A DNA stretch of 64,000 nt, from positions 1-64,000 of the forward strand of contig CAIRDP010000063.1 in NCBI GenBank assembly GCA_903877385.1, given 5' to 3'. Below are positions 44,032 to 53,791 of this stretch, in pieces; position 1 is the stretch's first letter; every line of letters starts with the position of its first letter. The notes under the pieces are model-generated. The model did not search any database, was not told the DNA's origin, and was given only the letters and a program-made list of their open reading frames with translations. The translations under genes and the position numbers were made by a program. Origin of the DNA: an uncultured Bacteroidales bacterium (GTDB lineage Bacteria > Bacteroidota > Bacteroidia > Bacteroidales > FEN-979).

Positions 44032-44598
44032 GTCCTTTCCTGGCGCCTTTGCCTTTTGAAAAGAAATGCCTGCAATGCTAGTTTGAGCTGAAAAAGGAAG
44101 GATTTTCATAAAAATCCCTTACTTCATGCCTTATCTCAGATTTTTCTTTCATATTATTTGTGAGTGGTTTTTTATTCCCTGCCAGTTTCCTGCCAGATTC
44201 ATTTGAAAACACCTCATCAAAATCAGCTGAGGTTACCAGATTGGATAGACCGTTCCTATTGACCACCCGACGAAGATTTAGACACAGTGTAAAAGAGGAG
44301 TAAATTAGGACGGGATATCAAATTTGTCTTAGAATTCATCATCAGGATGAGGGTAAAAATTTAAAGGGAAGTTGGCTCTTTACAATTTCGAGTGAGTAAT
44401 TTAATAAGGGTTGATATTACTAAAATCAAGTTTACCAGCTACTCGGGCAAACTTAGCTTTTTCAAAAAACATGGTTTCTCTACAAATATCGCCTTGGCAA
44501 AAAATTTTCCCAGGGGAAACAATCCTTTTTTGCTTTCTTGTTTTTTTTTAAATTTATTGGCTTTATCATAAAAAGAACCAATATAACCAAAGATCAAA
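44032..44598. other. Long gap with no recognised gene
   Basis: The 567 bp between the broken kinase and the small lipoprotein gene hold only short open frames without codon structure or recognisable motifs. I see no RNA gene, terminator or repeat in it. Decayed coding sequence is possible. Confidence 0.6.
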
Positions 44599-45174
44599 AT
44601 GAAAAAAGAAATTTTATTCCTATTGATCATTGCTGGATTGCTTTGGTCATGCAAGAAAAAGTCAGATAACTCTGACCAGACTTCTCCGCAGAAAAATTAT
44701 GTTGCTTTAAGAGGGCAGATAAGTGCGGCCTGTCATGTAAAATTTTATGATAACAACAATAACCTGATAAAGAGTTATGATGAAACTGAATGGTTTGGCA
44801 CTAATCCTGTTCCTTGCACACAAAACAAAAATGTTCTTACTGCTACAATTTCTTCGTGGGATGGCACTGGAAGTATAACAGTTACGATAAACCCCAATAA
44901 TACCTTGTCCGTCAATATTACCAATTATATCTATAATGATCCATGGGGCGGAAGTTATACTGGGTATTGTTCTGTAGTTAATATTCCTTCTGATAATATC
45001 CCGAGTGAACCCAGTGAATGGATCTTGAATAAGTCCTATCCTAATGTTAATACATTTGTTAAACATTTTTTGAGAAATGATGGCTATTATAATACCTACG
45101 AATTTTTTGAGGATAACAGTGGTGGGCTGGATCAGGGAAGCTTTGTGGATCTTTACACATCCATGCCGAAATAA
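44599..45174 (+). CDS. Hypothetical lipoprotein
   Basis: A 191-residue protein with a clear lipoprotein signal (FLLIIAGLLWSC, then KKKSDNSD). The mature part is beta-rich, with many Asn, Thr and Tyr residues, and has four further Cys (in SAACHVKFYDN, NPVPCTQNK, TGYCSVV), of which two pairs could form disulfides. No family is recognised. It stands alone, between a gap and a decayed tRNA, so it may belong to an acquired stretch. It is probably exposed at the cell surface or in the periplasm. Confidence 0.7.
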   Translation: MKKEILFLLIIAGLLWSCKKKSDNSDQTSPQKNYVALRGQISAACHVKFYDNNNNLIKSYDETEWFGTNPVPCTQNKNVLTATISSWDGTGSITVTINPNNTLSVNITNYIYNDPWGGSYTGYCSVVNIPSDNIPSEPSEWILNKSYPNVNTFVKHFLRNDGYYNTYEFFEDNSGGLDQGSFVDLYTSMPK

Positions 45175-45291
45175 AGTCTTTAACAAATTTTTTCCGGGCA
45201 TCTGAACCAACTCCCATAAACTCCGGCAAGGGATCTAAATCCTAAGTTTGAACCAAATACAAGATCTACCCGGGCTCCTGTCCTTTTAAAC

Positions 45292-45362
45292 TAGCTGGTA
45301 TTGATAATCAATACTGGGACTCCGTAATCAGCAGGTCGAGGGTTCAAGTCCCTTCAATGGGA
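45292..45362 (+). pseudogene. Decayed tRNA, Thr(CGT)-like, lacking its 5' half
   Basis: A complete T-arm (stem GAGGG at 45338-45342, loop TTCAAGT, stem CCCTT) and a 3' acceptor strand CAATGGG with discriminator A (45362) are visible. Upstream is an anticodon-arm-like stretch with CGT at 45323-45325, but one extra base spoils the loop. No matching 5' acceptor CCCATTG occurs, and the D-arm region is replaced by the palindrome GTATTGATAATCAATAC. It is therefore a remnant, possibly left by mobile DNA integrating at the tRNA. Confidence 0.65.
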
Positions 45363-45421
45363 TTCCTGAAAATGAAAAAAGCGAAACAGTTTTCGCTATT
45401 TCGCTATTTCGCCATTTATAG

Positions 45422-45495
45422 TAGCGGGATCGAGAATTGAACTCGAGACCTCCGGGTTATGAATCCGACGCTCTAACCATCTGAGCTACCCCGCC
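45422..45495 (-). tRNA. tRNA-Met (anticodon CAT)
   Basis: The minus strand reads GGCGGGG (acceptor), TA, D-stem GCTC with loop AGATGGTTA and GAGC, anticodon loop TTCATAA with CAT, variable loop, T-stem TCGAG with TTCAATT and CTCGA, acceptor TCCCGCT and discriminator A. All arms pair, with G-T wobbles at both ends of the acceptor stem. Its D-arm and anticodon loop look like elongator tRNA-Met of Bacteroidota. CCA is not encoded and must be added by the CCA enzyme. Confidence 0.96.
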
Positions 45496-45547
45496 GTTTT
45501 TTGAGGGTGCAAATGTAGTAAATTCATGCCAACCCTCAAAGAAAAAT

Positions 45548-46906
45548 TTATCCTATCCAGATCGTCTTGATATTCACAAACTCCCTGATGCCGTAAGTGG
45601 CAAGCTCCCGGCCGTAACCCGATTTTTTAATTCCCCCGAAGGGAAGGCGGGGATCTGATTTGGTTAGACCGTTAACGAACATGGCCCCGGTTTCAATTTT
45701 TCTGGCAAGCCGTTCGCCACGCTTCAGGTCTTTCGTCCACACGCATCCGCCCAGGCCGAATTCACTGTCGTTGGCCACTGCAATGGCTTCCTCTTCCGAT
45801 TTGACCGGAATGATGCTGAACACCGGTCCGAATGTTTCTTCATGGTATACCGCCATGCCTTTCCTTACATTCCCGAGAATGGTAGGCTGGTAATAGCAGC
45901 CCGGGAGTATGGGGCGTTTGCCTCCGCAGATCAGTAAGGCTCCCTCGCCGACAGATCGCTGTATCTGCTTGTCAATATCGTCCACGAGGTCGGGCCTGGC
46001 CAGGGGGCCTACATCGGTTGAAGGATCCAGTGGATCCCCGGTTTTTAATCCCGAAACAGCTTTAAGGAGGCCCAAAGTAAATTCTTCAAGTACCGGCTCA
46101 ACCACGATAAAGCGTTTGGCCGCGATGCAGCTTTGCCCCTGGTTCAACATGCGGCCTGTCACAGCAACTCTTATCGCTTTTTCTATATCTGCATCTTCAA
46201 GGACAATAAAAGCATCGCTGCCCCCGAGTTCCAGCACGGCTTTCTTGATTTGCTTTGCTGCTGCAGACGCGACGCTGCTGCCTGCCGGGCCGCTGCCGGT
46301 CAAGGTTACAGCCCTGACCCTAGGGTTCTCAATCACAGCTTTAACCATGGCCGAGGGTATCATCAGCGTCCTGAACACGTTTTCGGGAAAGCCTGCCCTG
46401 GTAAAAAGTTCTTCAATGGCCAGGGCGCAGCCGGGTACGTTGGAGGCGTGTTTCAGCACGGCAACATTGCCGGCCATGAGCGAAGGGGCTGCAAAGCGGA
46501 ACACCTGCCAGAACGGGAAGTTCCAGGGCATTACGGCGAGGACCAGTCCCAGGGGCTCAAAAGCAACGAGGCTGCGGCTTGCATCAGAAGGAATCACCTC
46601 GTCTTTAAGCATGCTTTCGGCATGTTCTGAATAATAGTCGCAGGCATGGGCACATTTTTCGATTTCGGCAACGGATTCCCTGAGGATCTTTCCCATTTCG
46701 GCTGTCATCAGTCTTGAAAGCCTGTCTTTTTCGTCCCTGAGTAAACCCGCCAGCTTGCGGAAAAGCCCGGCCCGGTATTCAAAACCTTTGTCTTTCCATG
46801 AATGGCCTGCCTGCCATACAAGCTCAACGATAGCTTCTGTTTCAGCAGCACTGTGAGCGGGATACTCCCCTATAAGGCTGTTTAAAGCCGGGTTAATGCT
46901 TTGCAT
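45548..46906 (-). CDS. NAD(P)-dependent aldehyde dehydrogenase, succinate-semialdehyde-dehydrogenase-like
   Basis: A 452-residue ALDH-fold enzyme. Visible are VMPWNFPFWQVFRFAAPSL (cofactor/substrate tunnel), VTLTGSGPAGSSVA (dinucleotide fold), the catalytic Glu in VLELGGSDAF and catalytic Cys in NQGQSCIAAKRF, and EETFGPVFSIIPV near the end. The family is closest to succinate-semialdehyde dehydrogenases of the GabD/YneI type (about 455 residues). It would oxidise an aldehyde to its acid in the cytoplasm. It overlaps the end of uvrA by 14 bp, although a shared function is not obvious. Confidence 0.9.
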   Translation of the reverse strand: MQSINPALNSLIGEYPAHSAAETEAIVELVWQAGHSWKDKGFEYRAGLFRKLAGLLRDEKDRLSRLMTAEMGKILRESVAEIEKCAHACDYYSEHAESMLKDEVIPSDASRSLVAFEPLGLVLAVMPWNFPFWQVFRFAAPSLMAGNVAVLKHASNVPGCALAIEELFTRAGFPENVFRTLMIPSAMVKAVIENPRVRAVTLTGSGPAGSSVASAAAKQIKKAVLELGGSDAFIVLEDADIEKAIRVAVTGRMLNQGQSCIAAKRFIVVEPVLEEFTLGLLKAVSGLKTGDPLDPSTDVGPLARPDLVDDIDKQIQRSVGEGALLICGGKRPILPGCYYQPTILGNVRKGMAVYHEETFGPVFSIIPVKSEEEAIAVANDSEFGLGGCVWTKDLKRGERLARKIETGAMFVNGLTKSDPRLPFGGIKKSGYGRELATYGIREFVNIKTIWIG

Positions 46907-49730
46907 CGGTTTGAATTTTATGTTTCAGATATTCTCCTGTATAGGAACCCTTACAGGCCCCAAGCCCTTCGGGTGTGCCTTCAAACACTACATATCCGCC
47001 CTGTTCACCGCCTTCTTTCCCAAGGTCGATGACCCAGTCGGCAAATTTGATCACTTCCTGGTTGTGTTCGATCACGAGAACCGAATGCCCGTTCTGTATC
47101 AGTGATTCAAATGATGTTAGCAGTTTGTGGATGTCGTGAAAGTGAAGTCCCGTGGTGGGTTCGTCAAAAACAAAAAGTGTGGGCTTCTCACTTATGCCTT
47201 TCGAAAGGAAGAAGGCCAGTTTAATACGCTGAGCCTCGCCCCCCGAAAGGGTTGAGGAAGACTGCCCCAGGTGTAGGTAGCCAAGGCCTACATCCTGCAG
47301 TGATTTAAGCCTTGAGGCAATGCGTTTTTCCCCGCTATGTTTATTGTCCTGTGCAAAGAAGTCTATCGCCTCGTCAACCGTCATGTTAAGAATGTCAACA
47401 ATGTTCTTTTCCCTGTGTTTTACATCGAGCACCTCATCCCTGAACCTTTTCCCTTTACAGCTTTCACAGGTAAGGTATATATCGGCCATGAACTGCATCT
47501 CGATTTTAACCACACCTTCTCCTTCGCATTCCTCGCACCTTCCGCCTTCAATGTTAAAAGAAAAATAGCCCGGTTTATATCCCCTTGATTTGGCAAGTGG
47601 CAGATCGGCATACAGGTTCCTGATGTCATCAAAAGCCTTGATATAAGTGGCCGGGTTTGAACGGGAAGAGCGTCCGATCGGGTTCTGATCAACAAACTCT
47701 GCAGCCCCTACGCTTCCGATATCCCCGTCGAGGCGGTCAAATTTGCCTGATTTTTCTCCATACCCGCCGTAGATCTTCTTGAGGCTGGGGTAGAGAACCC
47801 GCTTTACCAGCGAGGTCTTGCCACTTCCGCTGACCCCGGTGATGGCGGTGATCAAATGAAGCGGAATGCGGACGTCGATGTTCTTGAGGTTGTTTTCACG
47901 GGCGCCCCTCACAAGTATGGATTCTTTCCATTTCCTTCTTTTAAGGGGCACATCAATATTGAGGTCATGGCTGAGGTAACGTCCGGTAAGGCTCTTTTTA
48001 TCCTTAAGCAGGGCTTTGAAATTTCCCTGGAATACGACTTCTCCTCCCTGGCGGCCTGCCAGCGGACCGATGTCGATGATCTCGTCGGCAGCCCTGATGA
48101 TCTCTTCGTCATGTTCAACAACGATAACCGTATTTCCAAGGTCCCTCAGTTTCATAAGAACCTTGATGAGCCTCTGGGTGTCGCGGGGATGAAGGCCTAT
48201 GCTGGGCTCATCGAGGATGTACATGGAACCTACAAGGCTGCTGCCAAGGGCTGTCGAAAGGTTTATTCTCTGGGATTCTCCCCCCGAGAGTGTCGAAGAA
48301 AGACGGTTAAGGGTAAGATAACCCAGCCCAACATCGTTCAGTACATTCAAACGGTTGTTGATTTCGATAAGAAGGCGGTTGGAGATGGTCTTTGCCTGTT
48401 CGCCAAGCGGGAGGTCGCTGAAGAAAGTTGTAAGCCCGGTAACAGGCATCAGAACCAGGTCAAGTACCGACTTCCCGTTGATTTTAACATACGCAGCGTC
48501 TTTCCTGAGCCTCGTTCCCCTGCAGTCGGGACAAACTGTCTTACCCCTGTACCTCGACATCATGACCCTGTACTGTACCTTGTAATTCTGGGTCTCGATG
48601 AAAGCGAAAAAATCCCTCAGCCCGTGAAAATAACTGTTCCCGCTCCAGAGCAGGGCCTTCTGTTCTTCGGTGAGCTCATGAAAGGGTTTATGAACAGGGA
48701 AGTCGAACTTGTATGCGTTCATGACGAGTTCGTTCTTCCATTCGCTCATTTTCTCTCCTCTCCAGCATGCAATGGCTTCCTCGTAAACCGAGAGATTCTT
48801 GTTGGGTACAACCAGGTCCTCGTCAATGCCTATGATGCTGCCGAAACCTTCGCAGGTCTTGCAGGCCCCGTATGGGTTATTGAAACTGAACAGGTTCACC
48901 GAGGGCTCTTCAAATACCATCCCGTCAGCCTCGAATTTGTTTGAAAACGATCTTTTTGAAACGGAGCCGTTGATGCTTTCCACATTGCAATAACCATGGC
49001 TTTCGAAATAGGCCGTTTGTACCGAATCGGCCAGGCGGCCCGCCAGGTCCTGGTCATCATGCTTTACGATGATGCGGTCGATGAGCACCGATAAGGAAGA
49101 GAAGGGTTTCCTCTCCATCGCCAGGGCATCTTCTATCCTGAAGATCTCGTTATCAATAAGTATCCTTGTAAATCCCTGCTGTAACAGTACGTTGCATTTG
49201 GACTTCAGGTCCCCGTTCCCCTGGTTGAGTGCCACAGGGGCGTAAATGCTGACTTTGGTCTGTTCAGGAAGGGAAAGGATAAAATCCACCACATCAGTTA
49301 CTGTGTCTCGCCTGACTTTCTCGCCTGAAACGGGCGAAAACGTGGTCCCGATGCGGGCAAAAAGCAGTTTCACATATTCGTAGATCTCGGTCGATGTCCC
49401 TACCGTAGACCTGGGATTCAGGGTGTTGACCTTTTGCTCTATGGCAATGGCAGGGGAGATCCCCCTGATATAGTCCACATCAGGCTTACTCATCCTGCCC
49501 AGGAATTGTCTTGCATAAGCACTGAGGCTTTCAACATACCTTCTCTGCCCATCAGCATACAAAGTATCAAAAGCCAGGGAAGATTTTCCGGAGCCCGAAA
49601 GCCCTGTTATTACCACAAATTTATTTCTGGGTATGGCAAGGCTGATGTTCTTCAGGTTATTTACCCTTGCTCCTTTAATAATTATGTAGTCTTTGGGGTC
49701 GAGTTCATCGGGCTTTATTTTTTTCATCAC
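46893..49730 (-). CDS. uvrA: Excinuclease ABC subunit A
   Basis: A 945-residue UvrA with two ABC ATPase modules: Walker [18 protein letters not shown] near residue 37 and [13 protein letters not shown] near 635, ABC signatures LSGGESQRI and LSGGEAQRI, Walker B blocks [13 protein letters not shown] and [13 protein letters not shown]. Zinc-binding pairs are seen in [10 protein letters not shown] and in CEECEGEG with [26 protein letters not shown] is also diagnostic. UvrA finds bulky DNA lesions and loads UvrB. Length matches the family. An open frame of 362 codons runs antisense to it but has no support. Confidence 0.98.
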   Translation of the reverse strand: MMKKIKPDELDPKDYIIIKGARVNNLKNISLAIPRNKFVVITGLSGSGKSSLAFDTLYADGQRRYVESLSAYARQFLGRMSKPDVDYIRGISPAIAIEQKVNTLNPRSTVGTSTEIYEYVKLLFARIGTTFSPVSGEKVRRDTVTDVVDFILSLPEQTKVSIYAPVALNQGNGDLKSKCNVLLQQGFTRILIDNEIFRIEDALAMERKPFSSLSVLIDRIIVKHDDQDLAGRLADSVQTAYFESHGYCNVESINGSVSKRSFSNKFEADGMVFEEPSVNLFSFNNPYGACKTCEGFGSIIGIDEDLVVPNKNLSVYEEAIACWRGEKMSEWKNELVMNAYKFDFPVHKPFHELTEEQKALLWSGNSYFHGLRDFFAFIETQNYKVQYRVMMSRYRGKTVCPDCRGTRLRKDAAYVKINGKSVLDLVLMPVTGLTTFFSDLPLGEQAKTISNRLLIEINNRLNVLNDVGLGYLTLNRLSSTLSGGESQRINLSTALGSSLVGSMYILDEPSIGLHPRDTQRLIKVLMKLRDLGNTVIVVEHDEEIIRAADEIIDIGPLAGRQGGEVVFQGNFKALLKDKKSLTGRYLSHDLNIDVPLKRRKWKESILVRGARENNLKNIDVRIPLHLITAITGVSGSGKTSLVKRVLYPSLKKIYGGYGEKSGKFDRLDGDIGSVGAAEFVDQNPIGRSSRSNPATYIKAFDDIRNLYADLPLAKSRGYKPGYFSFNIEGGRCEECEGEGVVKIEMQFMADIYLTCESCKGKRFRDEVLDVKHREKNIVDILNMTVDEAIDFFAQDNKHSGEKRIASRLKSLQDVGLGYLHLGQSSSTLSGGEAQRIKLAFFLSKGISEKPTLFVFDEPTTGLHFHDIHKLLTSFESLIQNGHSVLVIEHNQEVIKFADWVIDLGKEGGEQGGYVVFEGTPEGLGACKGSYTGEYLKHKIQTDAKH

Positions 49731-49765
49731 TTTAGTTCAAGGGGAGCACAAAATTATGAATAAAT

Positions 49766-49795
49766 GTTGCTTTTTTAATTTTTTGATTATATTTG
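49766..49795 (+). promoter_or_regulatory. Bacteroidota-type promoter for the sigma-factor gene
   Basis: TATATTTG (49788-49795) matches the -7 consensus exactly, with GTTG (49766-49769) 18 bp upstream as -33 element. It would give a leader of about 115 bases before the ATG at 49917, long for this phylum and possibly regulatory; it contains no pattern I can name. Confidence 0.55.
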
Positions 49796-49916
49796 CGAAA
49801 CCTTTCGGGGTTAAAAACGTATCTGATTATAAACCAGCACAGAGAAAAACTGTGCACAATCATAGGAGGGACTCTATCGGCCACACCACTACGCTTTGAC
49901 ACTTAAACGTAGCGAC

Positions 49917-50498
49917 ATGATTTCTCAAGTCAGTGACCATGAACTGATCAATGCTTATATAGCAGGTCAGCAGTCTTCCCTCGAAAAGCTCATACATCGT
50001 CATAAAAGCAGGGTTTTTGCTTATATCCTTATGGTTGTTAAGGACAAGGAACTCGCCGAAGATCTTTTCCAGGATACTTTCATAAAGGTTATCAATACTA
50101 TCCGTTCGGGACAATATAAGGAAGAAGGGAAGTTTATTCAATGGGTCATGCGAATCGCCCATAATCTCATCATTGATCATTTCAGGAAATCAAACCGTTT
50201 GCCGTTTATTGAAAACAGCAGCGACTATGATATTTTTGAAAAGGTGCGCATTCCCGTTGAATCTGTTGAGGAAATGATCATCACCGAACAGATCCATAAG
50301 GATGTGAAAAAACTGATCGAATACCTGCCCAAAGAGCAAAAGGAAGTTCTTATCCTCAGGCATTATTCCGATATGAGTTTCAAGGATATCGCCGAACTCA
50401 CCAATGTGAGCATCAATACCGCCCTGGGGCGCATGCGTTACGCCCTGATCAACCTGCGAAAGCTGGTGAAGGAGAATGATGTCATCCTTTCGGTATAG
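49917..50498 (+). CDS. RNA polymerase ECF-type sigma factor
   Basis: A 193-residue sigma-70-family protein from the ATG at 49917 (an in-frame TTG lies 21 bases upstream). Region 2 has AEDLFQDTFIKVI and FIQWVMRIAHNLIIDHFRK; region 4 has LPKEQKEVLILRHYSDMSFKDIAELT followed by the HTH helix NVSINTALGRMRYALINLRK. Regions 1 and 3 are absent, as in ECF factors. No anti-sigma gene is adjacent, which is a known arrangement for the general ECF sigma of Bacteroidota that directs basic cell functions. A small protein gene follows after 193 bp. Confidence 0.9.
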   Translation: MISQVSDHELINAYIAGQQSSLEKLIHRHKSRVFAYILMVVKDKELAEDLFQDTFIKVINTIRSGQYKEEGKFIQWVMRIAHNLIIDHFRKSNRLPFIENSSDYDIFEKVRIPVESVEEMIITEQIHKDVKKLIEYLPKEQKEVLILRHYSDMSFKDIAELTNVSINTALGRMRYALINLRKLVKENDVILSV

Positions 50499-50510
50499 GC
50501 TGCAAGAATG

Positions 50511-50592
50511 AATATCGAATATTGAACATTGAATAATGGACGCTGAACTATAATTCGAAATTCAAAATTCGTTGATCAATATTCGAAATTCA
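50511..50592. repeat. AT-rich intergenic repeats
   Basis: ATTCGAAATTCA occurs twice (50553-50564 and 50581-50592), next to related blocks of the kind AATATCGAATATTGAA. Such sequences recur between genes in many Bacteroidota. Confidence 0.6.
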
Positions 50593-50691
50593 TTTTGATT
50601 CCTCTCTTTTCAAAAATTATTTTTTATTCCGTAAAATAAGCCCCCGGGCATCTCCGTTTAATAGACATGAACGTCATTAAAAACCAACGGT

Positions 50692-50892
50692 ATGCCTATG
50701 AAGAGATACGCTACGTTTTATTCTTTGAATCCAGATGCTTCAAAGGAGAACAGTTTTTCCTGTAATTTCAGGAAAAACCGCAAGAATGTTTCTCCCAGCG
50801 ATTCGGTTGTCCGGAACATACTAAACTACTCAAAAGCACTAACGATACTGAATACACACGACACAGGGATGATCAGGCTGGTGATGAACTAA
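50692..50892 (+). CDS. Small conserved-looking protein after the sigma-factor gene
   Basis: A 66-residue basic protein (MKRYATFYSLNPDAS, then NRKNVSPSDSVVRNILNYSKAL). It has regular codon use and ends right at the terminator at 50891. I recall similar 60-70-residue proteins with SVVRNILNYSKAL in other Bacteroidota, but that is from memory and cannot be tested here. No function is known. Two ATGs six bases apart (50692 and 50698) could both be used. Confidence 0.6.
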   Translation: MPMKRYATFYSLNPDASKENSFSCNFRKNRKNVSPSDSVVRNILNYSKALTILNTHDTGMIRLVMN

Positions 50893-50931
50893 AAAAAAGA
50901 GGCCGCTCAAATGAGATGGCCTCTTTTTTTT
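50891..50931. terminator. Bidirectional rho-independent terminator
   Basis: A 14-bp stem (50891-50904 with 50918-50931) made of an A-run, GAGGCC and its complement, with a T-run on the other side, so it works in both directions. The loop can add CTCA/TGAG pairs. It sits between the small sigma-linked gene and the convergent rplS. Confidence 0.92.
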
Positions 50932-50947
50932 AATATTTTCAGGATGA

Positions 50948-51304
50948 TCAGATCCTTTCTTCCTTGATGCGGGCTTTCTTGCCTCTGAGTTCCCTCATGT
51001 AGAATATTCTTGCCCTGCGTACGACGCCGCGTTTGTTAACATCAATTTTGTCAATAAAAGGGGAGGAGAGGGGGAAAATCCTTTCAACGCCGATATTGCC
51101 AGAGATCTTGCGAACTGTGAATGTGGCGTTAACTCCTTTGCCTGAACGTTGTAAAACAACACCCTGGAAATTCTGGATGCGTTCTTTATTTCCTTCCTTG
51201 ATTTTATAGTGAACGGTAATGGTATCACCGGCTTTAAACCTGGGATATTCCTTCTTCTCGATTACGGTGTCCTCTACGAATTTAATGATCTCAGCTCTGT
51301 TCAT
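50948..51304 (-). CDS. rplS: 50S ribosomal protein L19
   Basis: A 118-residue protein from the ATG at 51304; the frame upstream is open but has no L19-like sequence. The family blocks are [51 protein letters not shown] and [19 protein letters not shown]19 lies at the 30S-50S interface of the ribosome. Together with trmD it forms part of a typical trmD-rplS pair, separated here by 84 bp. Confidence 0.97.
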   Translation of the reverse strand: MNRAEIIKFVEDTVIEKKEYPRFKAGDTITVHYKIKEGNKERIQNFQGVVLQRSGKGVNATFTVRKISGNIGVERIFPLSSPFIDKIDVNKRGVVRRARIFYMRELRGKKARIKEERI

Positions 51305-51388
51305 ATCTTCAATAAAATTAATGCGGTTCTTGACAAAAAGTTTGCAAATATAGGACTTTTTTTTGAATTGCAAATGAAAAGAAAGGAA

Positions 51389-52066
51389 TCATTTTTCCAA
51401 TAATCCCGGCCTGCGCTGCCTGGTCCGGTCGAGGCTTTGATCATGCTTCCATTTAGCAATTTCCCTGTCGTTGCCCGACAAAAGTATGTCGGGAACTTTC
51501 CATCCCCTGAATTCATAGGGACGGGTATATACGGGAGGTGACAGAAGGTTGTCCTGGAAGGAATCGGAAAGGGCCGAGGTCTCATCATTGAGGACTCCCG
51601 GAAGCAGCCTTACGAGGGTATCGGTTAGAACAGCGGCTGCAAGTTCTCCGCCCGAAAGCACATAATCTCCAATGGAAATCTCGAGGGTGATGAAATGTTC
51701 GCGTATCCTCTCGTCAATTCCTTTATAATGTCCGCATAGAATAAGCAGGTTCTCGCTTAACGAAAGTTTATTTGCCATCTTCTGGTCGAGGAGTTCCCCG
51801 TCGGGAGTGAGATAGATCACCTGGTCATACTTCGTTTTTTTGCTTAATTCCTCAATGCACCTGCTTATGGGCTCTATCATCATGACCATGCCTGCGCCTC
51901 CGCCAAAAGCATAGTCGTCGACGGTCTTATGCTTTCCGGTACACCAGTCGCGGATGTTGAAAAGCCTGATCCCGGCCAGGCCTTTTTCCTTTGCTCTTTT
52001 AATGATCGAATGGGAGAACACTCCATCAAACATTTCGGGAAACAAGGTCAGGATATCGATCTTCAT
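51389..52066 (-). CDS. trmD: tRNA (guanine-N1)-methyltransferase TrmD
   Basis: A 225-residue SPOUT methyltransferase. Signatures are [53 protein letters not shown] and the SAM-binding knot region [15 protein letters not shown]. TrmD makes m1G37 in tRNAs and prevents frameshifting. It starts two bases after the MBL-fold gene ends, in a core-gene run with ribF. Confidence 0.97.
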   Translation of the reverse strand: MKIDILTLFPEMFDGVFSHSIIKRAKEKGLAGIRLFNIRDWCTGKHKTVDDYAFGGGAGMVMMIEPISRCIEELSKKTKYDQVIYLTPDGELLDQKMANKLSLSENLLILCGHYKGIDERIREHFITLEISIGDYVLSGGELAAAVLTDTLVRLLPGVLNDETSALSDSFQDNLLSPPVYTRPYEFRGWKVPDILLSGNDREIAKWKHDQSLDRTRQRRPGLLEK

Positions 52067-52068
52067 AC

Positions 52069-52854
52069 TCAGATGATCACTTTTAAACCGTCATAGGCAA
52101 GGCGGATGAAATCGGGAAGCCTGCTGTTGACCTCGTCGTGAAGCCCCACAAAATGGCTTAAGTGAGTCAAAAATGCGGCTTCAGGCTCGAGTCTTGTTAA
52201 AATTTCCACTGCTTCGCCCACCGAAAAATGAGAAACATGCTTGGAATTTCTCAGGGCATTCAAAACGATCACCCTGGATCCCTTGATCTTTTCCATTTCT
52301 TTAGGCGAAATGTACGAGGCATCAGTGATGTAGGTAAAGTCGCCGATGCGGAAACCTGTTACTGGCAGCTTCTCGTGCAGAACATGGATAGGCTGAAATT
52401 CCACATCCATGATCGTGAAAGGATTTTCATCTATGTGGTGGATGCTCAGCTGGGGAGCGCCAAAATACCTGGTTGAGGAAAAGATGTAAGGGAATTCGGT
52501 CTGGATTGCTTCCATGACCTGCTTCGTGCCGTAAATGTCGATCTTCTTATTAAGCACATAATTGAACGCCCTGATGTCATCCAGGCCTGCAATATGATCA
52601 CGGTGTTCATGAGTGAAGACCACTGCATCGAGATTGTTCACATCTTCCCTCAGCATCTGTATCCTGAAATCCGGTCCGCAGTCAATAACGATAGTGCGGC
52701 CATTCACTTCAAGCATAACCGATGTCCTCATCCTCTTGTCGTGGGGGTCGGGCGACTTGCAAACAGGGCAGTCGCATGTAATTACCGGTACACCTATCGA
52801 TGTGCCTGTACCGAGAAAAGTAACTTTTAGTTGATTATTGCCGGCGGTCGTCAT
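52069..52854 (-). CDS. MBL-fold metal-dependent hydrolase, PhnP-like
   Basis: A 261-residue metallo-beta-lactamase-fold enzyme. The metal motif is [14 protein letters not shown]; the N-terminal [20 protein letters not shown] and the late [14 protein letters not shown] are typical of the PhnP / lipoate-protein-linked subgroup. PhnP is a cyclic ribose phosphodiesterase, but many members have other or unknown substrates. It begins within the stop codon of ribF (TGATG) and probably depends on it for translation. Confidence 0.86.
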   Translation of the reverse strand: MTTAGNNQLKVTFLGTGTSIGVPVITCDCPVCKSPDPHDKRMRTSVMLEVNGRTIVIDCGPDFRIQMLREDVNNLDAVVFTHEHRDHIAGLDDIRAFNYVLNKKIDIYGTKQVMEAIQTEFPYIFSSTRYFGAPQLSIHHIDENPFTIMDVEFQPIHVLHEKLPVTGFRIGDFTYITDASYISPKEMEKIKGSRVIVLNALRNSKHVSHFSVGEAVEILTRLEPEAAFLTHLSHFVGLHDEVNSRLPDFIRLAYDGLKVII

Positions 52855-53783
52855 CAGAATATAAGTTCATCGATCTGTGATTTGTCGATCTGCAATTGCT
52901 TCTTCAGATCTTCAAGTGATGTCATGGTTTTTTCTTCCCTTAAGCGTTTGTGAAAATAAAGGGATAAAACTTTGTTTTCCAGTTGCTCATCACTTTCGGT
53001 GAGATGAACCTCCACGAGAGTATCAATGGGTGATTCCTGGTTCTTCCTGATAAAACACATGCCTTTGCGGGCCTGTGATCCCCCGTTCACGGTAACGGCA
53101 TAAACACCGTTGGGCGGAACAAGTTTGCAATCCTCTTCCACCTGAATGGGATAGGAGGGAAACCCGATCTCGGCAAGCATGATATTGCTGGGTTTTGCAG
53201 GCCCCATTACAATATAAAAATGGTCAAGGTAGGCATTCGCTTTTTGAATGTTCCCTTCGAGCAGTGACTGCCTGATCTTGGTTGAACTTACAGATTCATT
53301 GTGTATATCCTGTTCGGGGATCTCTTCCACCCCGAAACCGTTTTCAGACCCGAGTTTGCGAAGCGCCTCGTAATCCCCTTCACGGTTATGCCCGAAATGG
53401 TGGTTAAAGCCAATGATGATCTTCCTCGCATGCAGCTTGTTCAGCAGTATGTTTTTCACAAACTCAACCGAGGTGATCTTCGAAAATTCAACAGTGAAAT
53501 CAACGATGATCAGGTTGTCGAGTCCTGCCTTTTCAAGAAGATAAATTTTTTCACGCTGGGAATTGATGAGGAAAAGGCCTTTCCCTGCGGTTTCAGGGTA
53601 CAGAACCTTCCTGGGGTGAGGGTGGAAGGTAATAAGCACTGTTTCTCCCCCGGTTTCGTCGGCATGATTCCTCAAATGCTGAAGGATGACTTTATGGCCA
53701 ATATGCACCCCGTCGAAGGAACCGGTAGTTACAACTGCATTCCGGATGTCCCCGATTTCATTAAAATTATTAAAAATCCTCAC
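52854..53783 (-). CDS. ribF: Bifunctional riboflavin kinase / FAD synthetase
   Basis: A 309-residue RibF with an N-terminal nucleotidyltransferase domain (TTGSFDGVHIGHKVILQHL, then FNHHFGHNREGDYEAL) and a C-terminal riboflavin-kinase domain (PPNGVYAVTVNGG, then HLTESDEQLENKVLSLYFHKRLREE). It makes FMN and FAD, cofactors needed by the FMN-containing HydB-like subunit encoded nearby. It starts eight bases after rex. Confidence 0.94.
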   Translation of the reverse strand: MRIFNNFNEIGDIRNAVVTTGSFDGVHIGHKVILQHLRNHADETGGETVLITFHPHPRKVLYPETAGKGLFLINSQREKIYLLEKAGLDNLIIVDFTVEFSKITSVEFVKNILLNKLHARKIIIGFNHHFGHNREGDYEALRKLGSENGFGVEEIPEQDIHNESVSSTKIRQSLLEGNIQKANAYLDHFYIVMGPAKPSNIMLAEIGFPSYPIQVEEDCKLVPPNGVYAVTVNGGSQARKGMCFIRKNQESPIDTLVEVHLTESDEQLENKVLSLYFHKRLREEKTMTSLEDLKKQLQIDKSQIDELIF

Positions 53784-53791
53784 TTTTGGTT

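Noticed and set aside
44078-44266. 62-codon minus-strand frame in the long gap
   Set aside because: No conserved look, no promoter and no terminator; too short to support on its own.
45909-46634. Open frame of 241 codons antisense to the aldehyde dehydrogenase
   Set aside because: Sequence is Ser/Thr/Pro-rich shadow of a well-conserved ALDH; no start context or domain.
47856-48944. Open frame of 362 codons antisense to uvrA
   Set aside because: It lies wholly opposite a strongly conserved gene, has no family-like motifs, and is explained by codon bias of uvrA.
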